A program made the position numbers and the translations under genes. Below the pieces are notes generated by a model. It was given only the letters and a program-made list of their open reading frames with translations, was not told the DNA's origin and did no database searches. Of a stretch of 46,811 nucleotides of DNA, positions 16,146 through 24,414 are shown in pieces. Location: positions 1-46,811 of the forward strand of contig NZ_BARF01000101.1 of NCBI RefSeq assembly GCF_000367365.1. The letters are read 5' to 3'. This DNA comes from Streptomyces prunicolor NBRC 13075 (GTDB lineage Bacteria > Actinomycetota > Actinomycetes > Streptomycetales > Streptomycetaceae). Within the stretch, counting starts at the first letter, position 1. Each line of letters begins with the position of its first letter.

Positions 16146-17591
16146 ATGATGTTCGAGGGTGAACCCGAGGCGTGGCTGGGGATCGACCTGGGCACGCAGA
16201 GCGTCCGCGCACTGCTGGTCACGGCCGACGGCACGGTCCTCGGCGCGGGCACCGCCCCGCTGACCAACCACCGGGACGGCGTACGGCACGAACAGGACCC
16301 GGGGGAGTGGTGGGAGGCGGTGTGCAGCGCGTCCGGCTCCGCGCTGGCGGGACAGCGGTCCTCGCCGGTGCGGATCGGCGGGCTCGCGGTCTGCGGAACC
16401 TCTGGGACGGTGCTGTTGACGGACGCCGAAGGACGCCCGCTCACACGGGGGTTGATGTACGACGACGGGCGCGCGGTGGCGGAGGCGGCGAGGGTAGGGA
16501 TGCAGACGAGCTGGGCGCTGCCGAAGGCGTTGTGGCTGTTGGACACAAATGGCCCCGGACGAGTGACTCACCAACCTGACGTGATCACCGCGAAGTTGAC
16601 GGGCGGGACGGTCCCGACCGACTCCAGTCACGCCCTCAAGACGGGCTACGACGCGGAGCGCGAGGTCTGGCCGCCTCAACTGGCCCATTTGGGTGAGGTG
16701 TTGCCGGAGGTGGTCCGCCCCGGCACCCGGCTGGGCGAGGTCTGCCGGGCCGCCGCCGAAGCGACCGGCATCCCCGCCGGTACCCCGGTCGTCGCGGGGA
16801 TGACGGACGGCTGCGCGGCGCAGATCGCGTCGGGGGCGCTGCGTTTCGGTGCCTGGAACTCGGTGCTCGGCACCACCCTGGTCCTCAAGGGAGCGTCCGC
16901 GATCCCCGTCCGGGACGACGCCGGGGTGGTCTACAACCACCGTGCACCGGACGGGAGTTGGCTGCCGGGCGGGGCGTCGAGTGTGGGCGCGGGGGCACTG
17001 CCGCCAGCGGCGGACCCGGCGGAGCTGGACAGCCAGGCGGCGGCGTACGAACCGTCCGGCGTCCTCACCTACCCCCTCGCCTCGTCCGGCGGTGAGCGCT
17101 TCCCCTTCTTCGCCCCGGAGGCCACGGCGTTCACGCTGGGCAAGCCGGTTTCGGAGGCGGACCGGTGGGCGGCTGTCCTGCAGGGCGTGGCGTTCACCGA
17201 GCGCCTGTGCCTCGACTACCTTCACCACCTCGGCGCCCCGATAGACGGCCCGCTCACCTTCACGGGCGGCGCGGCCCGCAGCGCGTACTGGAACCAGCTC
17301 CGCGCCGACATCCTCGGCCACCCGGCCCGGGTACCGGAACAGATCGAACCGGCCCTGGGGATGGCGGTGTTGGCGGCGTACGGGACGGGGGCGGGCGGCA
17401 GGGCACTGTCGGAGGTGGCCGACCGCATGGTCCGCATCCGCACGGTCCTCGAACCCCGCGCGTCCCACACGGCCCGCTTCACCGAGCCGTACGCTCGTCT
17501 GGTGGACGAACTGGAGACCCGGGGCTGGCTGCCCACCCCGCTCGCGACGCACACCCGCACCCGTCTGAACCAGGACACGATCGACTCATGA
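16146..17591 (+). CDS. FGGY-family carbohydrate kinase 2
   Basis: A 481-residue FGGY kinase, clearly different from the neighbouring kinase 1. The phosphate-1 loop is Gly-Ile-Asp-Leu-Gly-Thr-Gln-Ser near residues 13-20, and the C-terminal loop is Thr-Gly-Gly-Ala-Ala-Arg-Ser. It should phosphorylate a sugar or polyol. ATG 16146 follows GGGAGG at good distance; an ATG one codon later is also possible. Its stop overlaps the start of a histidine phosphatase (ATGA), so the two proteins are made together. Substrate unknown; xylulokinase-like annotation would be a guess. Confidence 0.87.
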   Translation: MMFEGEPEAWLGIDLGTQSVRALLVTADGTVLGAGTAPLTNHRDGVRHEQDPGEWWEAVCSASGSALAGQRSSPVRIGGLAVCGTSGTVLLTDAEGRPLTRGLMYDDGRAVAEAARVGMQTSWALPKALWLLDTNGPGRVTHQPDVITAKLTGGTVPTDSSHALKTGYDAEREVWPPQLAHLGEVLPEVVRPGTRLGEVCRAAAEATGIPAGTPVVAGMTDGCAAQIASGALRFGAWNSVLGTTLVLKGASAIPVRDDAGVVYNHRAPDGSWLPGGASSVGAGALPPAADPAELDSQAAAYEPSGVLTYPLASSGGERFPFFAPEATAFTLGKPVSEADRWAAVLQGVAFTERLCLDYLHHLGAPIDGPLTFTGGAARSAYWNQLRADILGHPARVPEQIEPALGMAVLAAYGTGAGGRALSEVADRMVRIRTVLEPRASHTARFTEPYARLVDELETRGWLPTPLATHTRTRLNQDTIDS

Positions 17592-18205
17592 GCACCACAC
17601 TCCTCCTCGCCCGCCACGGCCAGACCGTCTGGCACGCCGAGAACCGCTACGCCGGCATCAGCGACGTCGCCCTGACGGACACGGGGGTCGCGCAGGCGGA
17701 AGCCCTGGGCCGCTGGGCCGCCGAGCACCCGGTCGACGCGATCTGGACCTCACCCCTGTCCCGGGCCGTCCGCACGGCAGCCCCCGCCGCCCGCGCCCTG
17801 AACCTCACCCCCCACACGGAACCCGCCCTGCGCGAATGCGACTTCGGGGTGGTGGAGGGCCGTACGCTCGCGGAGTTCGCGGCGGAGAACCCCGGTGCGG
17901 CGGAGGCCTTCCGCGCCGACCCGGTGGCCCACGCCTTCCCCGGCGCCGAGGACCCGACGGCAGCCGCGACGCGCGGAACCGCCGCCCTGCATCGCATCGC
18001 CGCCGCGCATCCCGACCAACGCGTTCTGGTCGTCGCCCACAACTCCCTGCTGCGGCTGGTGCTGTGCCGGTTGCTGTCGATTCCGCTCGGTGAGTACCGG
18101 CGGGTGTTTCCGCGGCTGCGGAACGCGGCGGTGAGCGAACTCCGGTTGCAGGGCGACACGGTGGCTCTGATGTCGCTCAACGTGCCGTGTGGGGAGGAGA
18201 GTTGA
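17588..18205 (+). CDS. Histidine phosphatase (phosphoglycerate mutase-like)
   Basis: A 205-residue member of the histidine phosphatase superfamily. The catalytic R9-H10-G11 motif (phospho-His intermediate), Glu-Cys-Asp-Phe-Gly after residue 80 and the second Ala-His-Asn near the C-terminus are all present. Such small proteins usually remove phosphate from small metabolites rather than act as mutases. ATG 17588 overlaps the stop of FGGY kinase 2 by 4 bp, so translation is likely coupled. A kinase and a phosphatase made together suggests phosphate is added, the sugar processed, then removed, or that a dead-end phosphate is cleared. Confidence 0.85.
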   Translation: MSTTLLLARHGQTVWHAENRYAGISDVALTDTGVAQAEALGRWAAEHPVDAIWTSPLSRAVRTAAPAARALNLTPHTEPALRECDFGVVEGRTLAEFAAENPGAAEAFRADPVAHAFPGAEDPTAAATRGTAALHRIAAAHPDQRVLVVAHNSLLRLVLCRLLSIPLGEYRRVFPRLRNAAVSELRLQGDTVALMSLNVPCGEES

Positions 18206-18255
18206 AGAGGAGGGCCCCCGCGAGTCACGTCCTCGCGGGGGCCCTCCTCTTCAAC
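18201..18255 (+). terminator. Very long perfect hairpin between convergent genes
   Basis: A 24-bp perfect stem (18201-18224 with 18232-18255) and 7-nt loop. The left arm includes the TGA stop of the histidine phosphatase. It lies between convergent transcripts and can stop both. Confidence 0.88.
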
Positions 18256-18302
18256 CGCCTGCCTGCGCGAAAGGTGAGAAGACGATCACGAGGCAGGACG
18301 CT

Positions 18303-18338
18303 TCATGCAGGTCATGCAGGTCATGCAGGTCATACGGG
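18303..18338 (-). repeat. 9-bp tandem repeat spanning the sodF stop codon
   Basis: Read on the minus strand, the sodF end is CCCGTATGA followed by three identical CCTGCATGA units. All four end in TGA, the first being the true stop, so there are four in-frame stops nine bases apart. Confidence 0.92.
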
Positions 18339-18965
18339 CAGGATCGTCTGCCGGGACCTCGCCGCCTCGTAACGGCGGGCCACGTCCTGCCAGTTGATGA
18401 CGGCCCACATCGCGTCGATGAAGTCGACCTTCTGGTTCCGGTACTGGAGGTAGAAGGCGTGCTCCCAGGCGTCGAAGACGAGGAGCGGGGTCGAGCCCTG
18501 GCCGACGTTGCCCTGGTGGTCGTAGATCTGCTCGACGATCAGGTGGCCGCTCAACGGTTCGTAGGCGAGGACGCCCCAGCCCGAACCCTGTGTCGTCGCG
18601 GCGGCCTTGGTGAGCTGGGCCTTGAAACCGGCGAAGGAGCCGAAGGAGTCGGTGATGGCGTCGGCGAGCCCACCGACGCCATCCGCGGCCAGCGGTTCGC
18701 CGCCGCCGTCGCCGGTCATGTTGTGCCAGTAGATGCTGTGCAGGATGTGGCCGGAGAGATGGAACGCCAGGTTCTTCTCCAGGCCGTTGACCGACCCCCA
18801 CTGCTCCTTGTCGCGCGCCTCGGCCAACTGCTCCAGCGAGTCGTTGGCTCCCTTGACGTAGGCCGCGTGGTGCTTGTCGTGGTGCAGCTCGATGATCTCG
18901 GGGCTGATCACGGGGGCGAGCGCGGAGTAGTCGTAGGGCAGGTCGGGCAGCGTGTAGACGGGCAT
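18330..18965 (-). CDS. sodF: Iron (FeZn-type) superoxide dismutase
   Basis: A 211-residue superoxide dismutase of the Fe/Mn family, converting superoxide to hydrogen peroxide and oxygen in the cytosol. The four metal ligands are H28, H76, D165 and H169 (Asp-Ala-Trp-Glu-His). In Streptomyces this enzyme is sodF, repressed by nickel through Nur when NiSOD (sodN) is used. ATG 18965 follows AGGGGA and gives the usual short N-terminus. A Nur-like box lies 29-45 bp upstream of the start. The gene stands between convergent phosphatase and same-strand TauD genes, and seems to be its own transcript. Confidence 0.93.
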   Translation of the reverse strand: MPVYTLPDLPYDYSALAPVISPEIIELHHDKHHAAYVKGANDSLEQLAEARDKEQWGSVNGLEKNLAFHLSGHILHSIYWHNMTGDGGGEPLAADGVGGLADAITDSFGSFAGFKAQLTKAAATTQGSGWGVLAYEPLSGHLIVEQIYDHQGNVGQGSTPLLVFDAWEHAFYLQYRNQKVDFIDAMWAVINWQDVARRYEAARSRQTILPV

Positions 18966-18993
18966 GACGGACCGATCCCCTTCGAACCTCTTA

Positions 18994-19010
18994 TTGCACA
19001 TAGCTTGCAA
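18994..19010 (-). promoter_or_regulatory. Nur (nickel repressor) box of sodF
   Basis: TTGCAC-N5-TTGCAA on the plus strand matches the reported Streptomyces Nur box (TTGCAA-N5-TTGCAA) at 11 of 12 fixed positions. It sits in the sodF promoter region. It predicts repression of sodF when nickel is available. Confidence 0.75.
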
Positions 19011-19024
19011 CTACAACCTAGCAG

Positions 19025-19066
19025 CGAAAAGGCTCGCTGTGGCTACGAAGAGGCTCGGCGTGGCTA
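19025..19066 (-). repeat. 21-bp tandem repeat starting at the TauD-like stop codon
   Basis: On the minus strand the TAG stop begins a 21-bp unit (19066-19046) that is repeated directly downstream (19045-19025) with 18 of 21 bases the same. The second copy carries the TAG too. Confidence 0.9.
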
Positions 19067-19951
19067 CTCCGCCACCGAGGTGTAGTGCGACGCGTCGCCC
19101 TCGATCGAGTAGCTCTCCTTGCCCTCGATGCCGACCGGGATGTCACCGGCGACGGTGACGCGGTTGAGGCGGCGGGGCTGGTCGTCGTAGTTGTCGATGG
19201 CGTAGTGCTGGGTGATGCGGTTGTCGAAGAGCACGAGCTGGTTCGGGGACCAGCGCCAGCGCAGGACGTTCTCGGGGCGGGTGACGTACGCCTGGAGGAT
19301 GTCCAGGATCTTGCGGGACTCGCCGGTCGACAGGCCGACGATCCGCTGCGCGAACCCCCCGATGAACAGGCCGCGTTCACCGGTCAGCGGGTGGACGCGG
19401 ACGACCGGGTGGACCGTGCGGAACTTGATCGACGTGAACTGGGCACGCTGCGCGGCCCGTTCGTCGTCGATCTCCTCCGGTACGGCGTAGTCGTAGTCGT
19501 TGGTGTGCTCCGCCCACAGGGTGTCGGCGAGGACGCGCAGCGGTTCGGGGAGGTCGCGGTAGGCCGCCGCCGAGCTGGCGATCAGGGTCTCGCCGCCGTA
19601 CGGCGGGATCGTGATGCTGCGCAGGGTGCTGGCCTGGGGCGGGTTGAGGACGAAGGTCACGTCGGTGTGCCAGTGGTTGGCGCGGCCGCGTTCGCTGTCG
19701 ACGGGCAGCACGTTCGGGGCGCCGTCGACGGCGGACACGGTGGGGTGGGCGGTGGTGAGGTCGCCGAAGTGGCGGGCGAAGGCCTCCTGGCCCTCGTCGT
19801 CGAGGTGGACGTCGTCGAAGACCAGGGCCTTGTGGACGTTGAGGGCCTCACGGAGAGCTGTTGTCCGGTCTTCGTCCAGCGGCTTGTTGATGTCCACGCC
19901 CGACACACGGGCGCCGATGTTCGCGGTGACTTTCTGGATCTCGATGGACAT
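19064..19951 (-). CDS. TauD/AtsK-type 2-oxoglutarate-dependent dioxygenase
   Basis: A 295-residue Fe(II)/2-oxoglutarate dioxygenase. The iron triad H95-x-D97 and H249 is present, with a conserved Arg pair (R260, R261) and R264 for 2-oxoglutarate. The family releases sulfite from taurine or alkyl sulfonates, or sulfate from alkyl sulfate esters. It starts 12 bp after the LLM monooxygenase gene, with AAAGGAC upstream, so the two are co-transcribed. Together with SsuABC nearby, this supports scavenging of organosulfur compounds under sulfur starvation. Whether the substrate is taurine, a sulfonate or a sulfate ester is open. Confidence 0.88.
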   Translation of the reverse strand: MSIEIQKVTANIGARVSGVDINKPLDEDRTTALREALNVHKALVFDDVHLDDEGQEAFARHFGDLTTAHPTVSAVDGAPNVLPVDSERGRANHWHTDVTFVLNPPQASTLRSITIPPYGGETLIASSAAAYRDLPEPLRVLADTLWAEHTNDYDYAVPEEIDDERAAQRAQFTSIKFRTVHPVVRVHPLTGERGLFIGGFAQRIVGLSTGESRKILDILQAYVTRPENVLRWRWSPNQLVLFDNRITQHYAIDNYDDQPRRLNRVTVAGDIPVGIEGKESYSIEGDASHYTSVAE

Positions 19952-19963
19952 GGTGAAGTCCTT

Positions 19964-21319
19964 TCAGACGAGGGCGGGTTGGGCGGGCTGGGTGGTGGGT
20001 CGGGTGTACTGGTTGGCCGGGCGGGGGAGGCCGTAGCGCTCCCGGAGGGTGGTGCGCGGGCCGTACTCCGTGCGGAGCAGGCCGCGGGTGCGGAGGATCG
20101 GGACGACGTGGTCGACGAAGGCGTCGAGGCCGGACGGCAGGACCGCGGGCATGATGTTGAAGCCGTCGGCGGCGCCCTGCGTGAACCACGTCTCGATCGC
20201 GTCGGCGACCTGCTCCGGCGTACCGGCGAAGGTGAGATGCCCGCGCCCGCCACCGAGCCGGCCGATGAGTTGCCGTACGGTCAGCCGGTCGCGGCGGGCG
20301 AGTTCGACGACGAGGGTGTAGCGGCTCTTCGCGCCCTCGATGGCGTCCTCGGGCGGTAGATCGGCGGGGAGCGGGGCGTCCAACTCCAGTGTGTTGGGCG
20401 GTAGTTGGAGCAGCCGCTCCAGACGGTCCACGCCGTGCGTGTACACGATGTGGTCCTCCAGGAGCCGTTCGTTGGCCCGCGCCTCGGCCTCCGTCGAGCC
20501 GAGCACCGGGACGATGCCGGGCAGCACCTTGATGTGCTCCGGGTCCCGACCGGCCGCCGCCGTACGGGACTTGAGGTCCTGGTAGAACTCCTGCGCGTCG
20601 CCGAGGGTCTGCTGCGCGGTGAACACCGCCTCCGCGTACCGCGCCGCGAACGCCTTGCCGTCCTCGCTCGAACCCGCCTGCACGAGCAGGGGGTAACCCT
20701 GGGGCGAGCGGGGGACGTTGAGGGCTCCGGCGACGCTGAAGTACGTCCCCTGATGCTGCGGTGGATGGATCTTCGCGTCGTCGCCCCACACCCCGGCCGC
20801 CTTGTCGGCGACGATGGCGTCGTCCTCCCAGCTGTCCCAGAGCTTCAGCGCCACATCGAGGAACTCGGCGGCACGCGCGTACCGTTCGGCGTGGGCGGGT
20901 TCGTGTTCCAGGCCGAAGTTACGGGCGGCCTCGGCACCGGCGGTGGTGACGATGTTCCAACCGGCCCTGCCGCCGCTGATGATGTCGAGCGACGCGAACT
21001 TACGGGCCAGGTTGTAGGGGGAGTTGTAGGACGTGGATGCCGTGGCGATCAGGCCTATGTGCTCGGTGGCTGTCGCCAGTGCGGTGAGGAGAGTGAGCGG
21101 TTCCAGGGCGCCGGCCGGGCGTTGGGCGAGGTTGCTCCACAACTGCGGTCCGTCGGCCAGGAAGAGCGAGTCGAAGGTGCCGCGTTCGGCTGTGCGGGCG
21201 AGCCGTATGTAGTGGTCCAGTTCGACGTGGGCGTAGGGGTTGCTCTCCGGGAGGCGCCAAGAGGCCTCGTGGTGACCGGTGTTCATGAGGAAGGCGTTGA
21301 GGTGGAGTTGGCGGGGCAT
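19964..21319 (-). CDS. LLM-class FMN monooxygenase (NtaA/SnaA/DszA type)
   Basis: A 451-residue flavin-dependent monooxygenase of the bacterial luciferase-like superfamily, long form (NtaA/SnaA/DszA/SoxA type). Visible features are Phe-Asp-Ser-Leu-Phe-Leu-Ala-Asp, Ala-Thr-Ala-Ser-Thr-Ser-Tyr, and the Gly-Arg-Ala-Gly-Trp-Asn-Ile-Val-Thr-Thr block typical of the group. It needs reduced FMN from a separate reductase, which is not encoded nearby. With the TauD-like gene behind it and an SsuABC transporter ahead, it probably oxidises an imported organosulfur compound to release sulfite. SsuD itself is shorter, so I do not assign ssuD. AAAGGA precedes ATG 21319. Confidence 0.85.
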   Translation of the reverse strand: MPRQLHLNAFLMNTGHHEASWRLPESNPYAHVELDHYIRLARTAERGTFDSLFLADGPQLWSNLAQRPAGALEPLTLLTALATATEHIGLIATASTSYNSPYNLARKFASLDIISGGRAGWNIVTTAGAEAARNFGLEHEPAHAERYARAAEFLDVALKLWDSWEDDAIVADKAAGVWGDDAKIHPPQHQGTYFSVAGALNVPRSPQGYPLLVQAGSSEDGKAFAARYAEAVFTAQQTLGDAQEFYQDLKSRTAAAGRDPEHIKVLPGIVPVLGSTEAEARANERLLEDHIVYTHGVDRLERLLQLPPNTLELDAPLPADLPPEDAIEGAKSRYTLVVELARRDRLTVRQLIGRLGGGRGHLTFAGTPEQVADAIETWFTQGAADGFNIMPAVLPSGLDAFVDHVVPILRTRGLLRTEYGPRTTLRERYGLPRPANQYTRPTTQPAQPALV

Positions 21320-21355
21320 GGGAGGTCCTTTGGGTGGGAGTTCCGGGTGCGTGAA

Positions 21356-21496
21356 TCAGCTCGTCGGGTGACTCTCAACGCGGGCCGCGCATCAGCCCGT
21401 TGGGCGACCTTTCAACGCGGGCTGCATTGGTCAGCTCGCCCGGGGCCTCTCGGCGCAGGCCGGCATAATCCAGCCCGTTGGGGGTCCCCTCTCTGG
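21356..21496. repeat. Degenerate 36-39 bp tandem array upstream of the LLM gene
   Basis: Four related units begin near 21356, 21392, 21431 and 21470, each starting with TCAGC or CCAGC, followed by a short GC-rich run; the first three continue to an AACGCGGGC-like end. The last runs into the known-looking repeat at 21496. This fills most of the 21320-21596 gap; no gene is seen here. Confidence 0.6.
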
Positions 21497-21556
21497 GGGA
21501 GTTTGAGGACGAGGCCCCTTCAGGGCCGATGGGGGTCTGGGGGCGCAGCCCCCAGA
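21496..21556 (-). repeat. Streptomyces-type intergenic repeat with terminator hairpin
   Basis: The segment with GTTTGAGGACGAGGC, a CAGGGCC dyad and a final CTGGGGGC-GCA-GCCCCCAG hairpin (21537-21555) is a familiar recurring element between genes in Streptomyces. The hairpin lies just after ssuB on its strand and probably ends that transcript. Recognition is from general knowledge. Confidence 0.7.
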
Positions 21557-21566
21557 AGACGGCACG

Positions 21567-21602
21567 AGCAGCCGACGTTCACCAACCAGCGGACGCTCAC
21601 CG
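21567..21602 (-). repeat. 18-bp tandem duplication spanning the ssuB stop codon
   Basis: Units 21585-21602 and 21567-21584 match at 14 of 18 bases. On the minus strand each carries GGTGA, where TGA in the first is the ssuB stop. Confidence 0.75.
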
Positions 21603-22331
21603 GGAATCCGACGTCACACCGAGCGCCGCCAACAACCGCTCCCGGTACTCCGCACGAGGCACCTCAGGGTCGATGACCAGGTCCAGCCCGATCCGCCCCT
21701 CCTCCAGCACAAGCACCCGATCCGCAAGCACGATCGCCTCGTCCACGTCATGCGTGACCAGCAACACCGAGGGCCGATGCCGCTCCCACAACTCGCGGAG
21801 CAACACGTGCATCCGGATCCGGGTCAGCGCGTCCAGCGCCCCGAACGGCTCATCCGCCAGCAGGAGTTCAGGCTCACGGACGAGCGACCGGGCAAGAGCA
21901 GCCCGCTGCGCCTCACCCCCGGACAACTCGTTGGGCCAGGCCCGCTCCCGCCCGGCAAGCCCCACTTCGGCAAGGGCCTCGCGCCCTTTCTCCGCCGCTT
22001 CCCTGCCCTCCGTCCCGAGCAGCACGTTGTCGAGAACCCGCCGCCACGGCAGCAACCGGGAGTCCTGGAACACCACCGACACCCGGTCAGGCGCGGTGAG
22101 TTGACCACTCCCGACGACCTCGTGATCGAGCCCGGCGATGGCCCGCAACAACGTGCTCTTGCCGGAACCGCTGTGCCCGAGCAGCGCGGTGAACTGTCCG
22201 GCGGGCAGATCCAGATCGACGTGATCGAGAACCGTACGCCCGTCGAACGACCGCGTAAGCCCACGGAGTTGGACCGCGGGAACCGCAGCGACGGCGGGCG
22301 CGGTGGTCAGCTGCTGAGTGTGCGGCGCCAT
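21597..22331 (-). CDS. ssuB: Sulfonate ABC transporter ATP-binding protein
   Basis: A 244-residue ABC ATPase. Walker A is Gly-His-Ser-Gly-Ser-Gly-Lys-Ser-Thr (52-60), the signature Leu-Ser-Gly-Gly-Glu is at 136-140, Walker B ends Leu-Ala-Asp-Glu-Pro near 158-162 and the switch His lies in Val-Thr-His-Asp. It is of the SsuB/TauB/NrtD subgroup. ATG 22331 has GGAGGG 7 nt upstream and lies inside the 3' end of the permease gene, a 25-bp overlap that implies translational coupling. It powers import through SsuC. Confidence 0.88.
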   Translation of the reverse strand: MAPHTQQLTTAPAVAAVPAVQLRGLTRSFDGRTVLDHVDLDLPAGQFTALLGHSGSGKSTLLRAIAGLDHEVVGSGQLTAPDRVSVVFQDSRLLPWRRVLDNVLLGTEGREAAEKGREALAEVGLAGRERAWPNELSGGEAQRAALARSLVREPELLLADEPFGALDALTRIRMHVLLRELWERHRPSVLLVTHDVDEAIVLADRVLVLEEGRIGLDLVIDPEVPRAEYRERLLAALGVTSDSR

Positions 22332-23197
22332 GACAGCACCCTCCGTTCGACGAGACGGACCGCGCTGTCGGAGACCAGGCCGAACACGCCGTAGATCAGC
22401 AGGCCGACGAGGATGACGTCCGACTGGCCGTAGTTCTGGGCCTGGAACATCATGTAACCGAGGCCGCTGGTGGCATTGATCTGCTCCAGGACCACCAGGC
22501 TCAGCCAGGAACCGGTCACCCCGAGCCGCAGGCCCACGAAGAAGCCGGGCAGCGCGCCGGGGATGACGATCTGGCGGACGAACTGGAGCCTCGACAGGCC
22601 CTGGACCTCGGCGAGTTCGACGTAACGGTGGTCGATGCCGGACAGCGCGGCGTGCAGGTTGAGGTAGATCGGGATGTAGACGACGATCGCGATGATGGCG
22701 ATCTTGAAGGTCTCGCCGATGCCCAGCCAGAGGATGAACAGCGGGATGAGGCCGAGGGTCGGGATCGCCCGGTTGAGCTGCACGGTCCCGTCGATCAGCG
22801 CCTCGCCGATCCGGCTCAGCCCGGCGGCCAGCGCGAGGACGACCCCGGCGGTGAGGCCGAGCGCGAAGCCGTAGGCGGCGCGTTCCAGCGAGGTCAGCAT
22901 GTCCGTGGGGAGCGTGCCGGACGTCCACAGTCGCCCGGCGGTCTTCAACACCGTCCAGGGCGCCGGGATCGCGGCCGGGTCCAACTGCCCGGCGGCGGAG
23001 GCGACGGCCCAGAGGACGAAGAAGAGGGCGGGGCCGACGACCCGGGACGCGGGCAGGCGTTTGCCGGGGGCGAGACCGCGGCGCCGCCTGCGCCGTACGG
23101 CCGTTTTCCCCTCAACGGTGTTCACCGGCGCGGAGGTTGTGGTGGCCGAGGCGGCCGTGTCGTGCGTATCGGTCGTCCGGGACGTGGAGGTCGTCAT
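22307..23197 (-). CDS. ssuC: Sulfonate ABC transporter permease
   Basis: A 296-residue membrane protein of the BPD_transp_1 family with about six helices after a ~45-residue Ser/Thr and Arg-rich cytoplasmic N-terminus. The loop that contacts the ATPase (Glu-Leu-Ala-Glu-Val-Gln-Gly-Leu-Ser, then Ile-Pro-Gly-Ala-Leu-Pro) is present. It forms the pore for the substrate delivered by SsuA. ATG 23197 is 5 bp after the ssuA stop, with GGAAGTGAC upstream. The order ssuA-ssuC-ssuB is a tight operon. Confidence 0.88.
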   Translation of the reverse strand: MTTSTSRTTDTHDTAASATTTSAPVNTVEGKTAVRRRRRRGLAPGKRLPASRVVGPALFFVLWAVASAAGQLDPAAIPAPWTVLKTAGRLWTSGTLPTDMLTSLERAAYGFALGLTAGVVLALAAGLSRIGEALIDGTVQLNRAIPTLGLIPLFILWLGIGETFKIAIIAIVVYIPIYLNLHAALSGIDHRYVELAEVQGLSRLQFVRQIVIPGALPGFFVGLRLGVTGSWLSLVVLEQINATSGLGYMMFQAQNYGQSDVILVGLLIYGVFGLVSDSAVRLVERRVLSWRRTLSS

Positions 23198-23202
23198 GGC
23201 CG

Positions 23203-24273
23203 TCACTTCCGGTACTCCGCCGCCACGGCCCTCGCCGCGATCCCCTCGAAACGCCGGTCGAAGAGCGAGTCCACCTTGAACTCCTTCACGAAGCCGCCCT
23301 CCGCGAGCAGATCGGCGGTCTCCTGCTCCCACTTCACGGCCTCGTCCCAACTCGGCGGGAACAACGGCTTGTTGGCGAGCGCGGTCACCGACTTGGCCTG
23401 CGCGAGAGTCAGGTTCTGCGTCTTGACGTAGAACTCCTCGTTCCAGGCGTCCGGGTGCTCGTACTGCCAGACCTGCCCCTGCGCCCACTGCGGGATGTAC
23501 GCGGCGATCGCGGCGGCCTTCGCCGAGTCGGCCAGCACGGCGGCCGGCGCCCACAACAGATTGAGCAGGTCTACGACATCGGTCGTGATCGCGCGGGCGC
23601 CCTTCGCCTCGTACTGCTTGAGGTACGCCGGTGCCTGACTGTTGGCGAGCGGGGCTATGTCCACCTGGCCCGACTGCAGGGCCGTGAAGAACTGGTTGCT
23701 GGTCAGCGGGACCAGCTTCACCTCGTCGTACTTCAGCCCGGCTTCCTTCAACGCCCGCAGCAGTACGACACCTTGGGCCTGGCCCTGCGAGAACGCCAGC
23801 TTCTTGCCCTTGAAGTCGGCGACCGTGTGGATGTCGCTGCCGGGCTTGGTGGCGAAGAGGTAGTTGGGCTTGCGGGTGACGTTGATCGCGACGATCTTCG
23901 CGTCGTAGCCCTGGTAGTGCGCCTGGATCGGCGGGATGCCCGCGTTGTTGGCGAGGTCCAGGGACTTGGCGCGGAACGCGTTGATCACATCGGGACCGGC
24001 CCCGATGTTCACCCAACTCGACACGGTGAACGGCAACTTGGGCAGTTTCGCGAGCTTGAACTGGAGCTGCTGGGTGTTCAGGTACGAGGAGATCTTCAGG
24101 CTCGTGCCGGACGGAACCTTCTCGGCGAGCGGGGCGGACAGACCGGCCCCCGACTTGGCGGCCGCGGCGCTGCTCGTGGCACAGCCGCTGAGGCCGGCGA
24201 TGCCCGCTGCGGCACCGAGCACGGAGCTGAGGAAGAGCCGCCGGTCGAGGCCGGGCGCACGGGAATGAGGCAT
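23203..24273 (-). CDS. ssuA: Sulfonate ABC transporter substrate-binding lipoprotein
   Basis: A 356-residue solute-binding protein of the NMT1/SsuA type. The N-terminus has Asp-Arg-Arg-Leu-Phe-Leu, a hydrophobic stretch and the lipobox Leu-Ser-Gly-Cys, so it is a lipoprotein anchored outside the membrane, possibly exported by Tat. It should bind aliphatic sulfonates, though nitrate- or taurine-type ligands in the same fold cannot be excluded. ATG 24273 follows GGGAG, which can pair with CTCCC right before the start. Upstream lies a 141-nt leader that begins with a cysteine-rich short ORF. Confidence 0.87.
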   Translation of the reverse strand: MPHSRAPGLDRRLFLSSVLGAAAGIAGLSGCATSSAAAAKSGAGLSAPLAEKVPSGTSLKISSYLNTQQLQFKLAKLPKLPFTVSSWVNIGAGPDVINAFRAKSLDLANNAGIPPIQAHYQGYDAKIVAINVTRKPNYLFATKPGSDIHTVADFKGKKLAFSQGQAQGVVLLRALKEAGLKYDEVKLVPLTSNQFFTALQSGQVDIAPLANSQAPAYLKQYEAKGARAITTDVVDLLNLLWAPAAVLADSAKAAAIAAYIPQWAQGQVWQYEHPDAWNEEFYVKTQNLTLAQAKSVTALANKPLFPPSWDEAVKWEQETADLLAEGGFVKEFKVDSLFDRRFEGIAARAVAAEYRK

Positions 24274-24414
24274 GGGAGGACTCCCTGATCAAAAGTCGCG
24301 GGAACGCGGGAAGGCACGTGAAATTCACGGACGGAGAAAGCCGGAGCAATCTGGAACAGTCCGGAAAAGGAAATTCAGGCAGGATGAGGCCGGCGCTCGG
24401 GGCGCTTCAGCGGG

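Noticed and set aside
13344..18205. Xylose catabolic operon
   Set aside because: No xylose isomerase or transporter; kinase family membership does not define the substrate.
18330..18965. sodF as a member of the sulfonate operon
   Set aside because: It has its own promoter region with a Nur box and about 100 bp from the TauD stop with repeats in between.
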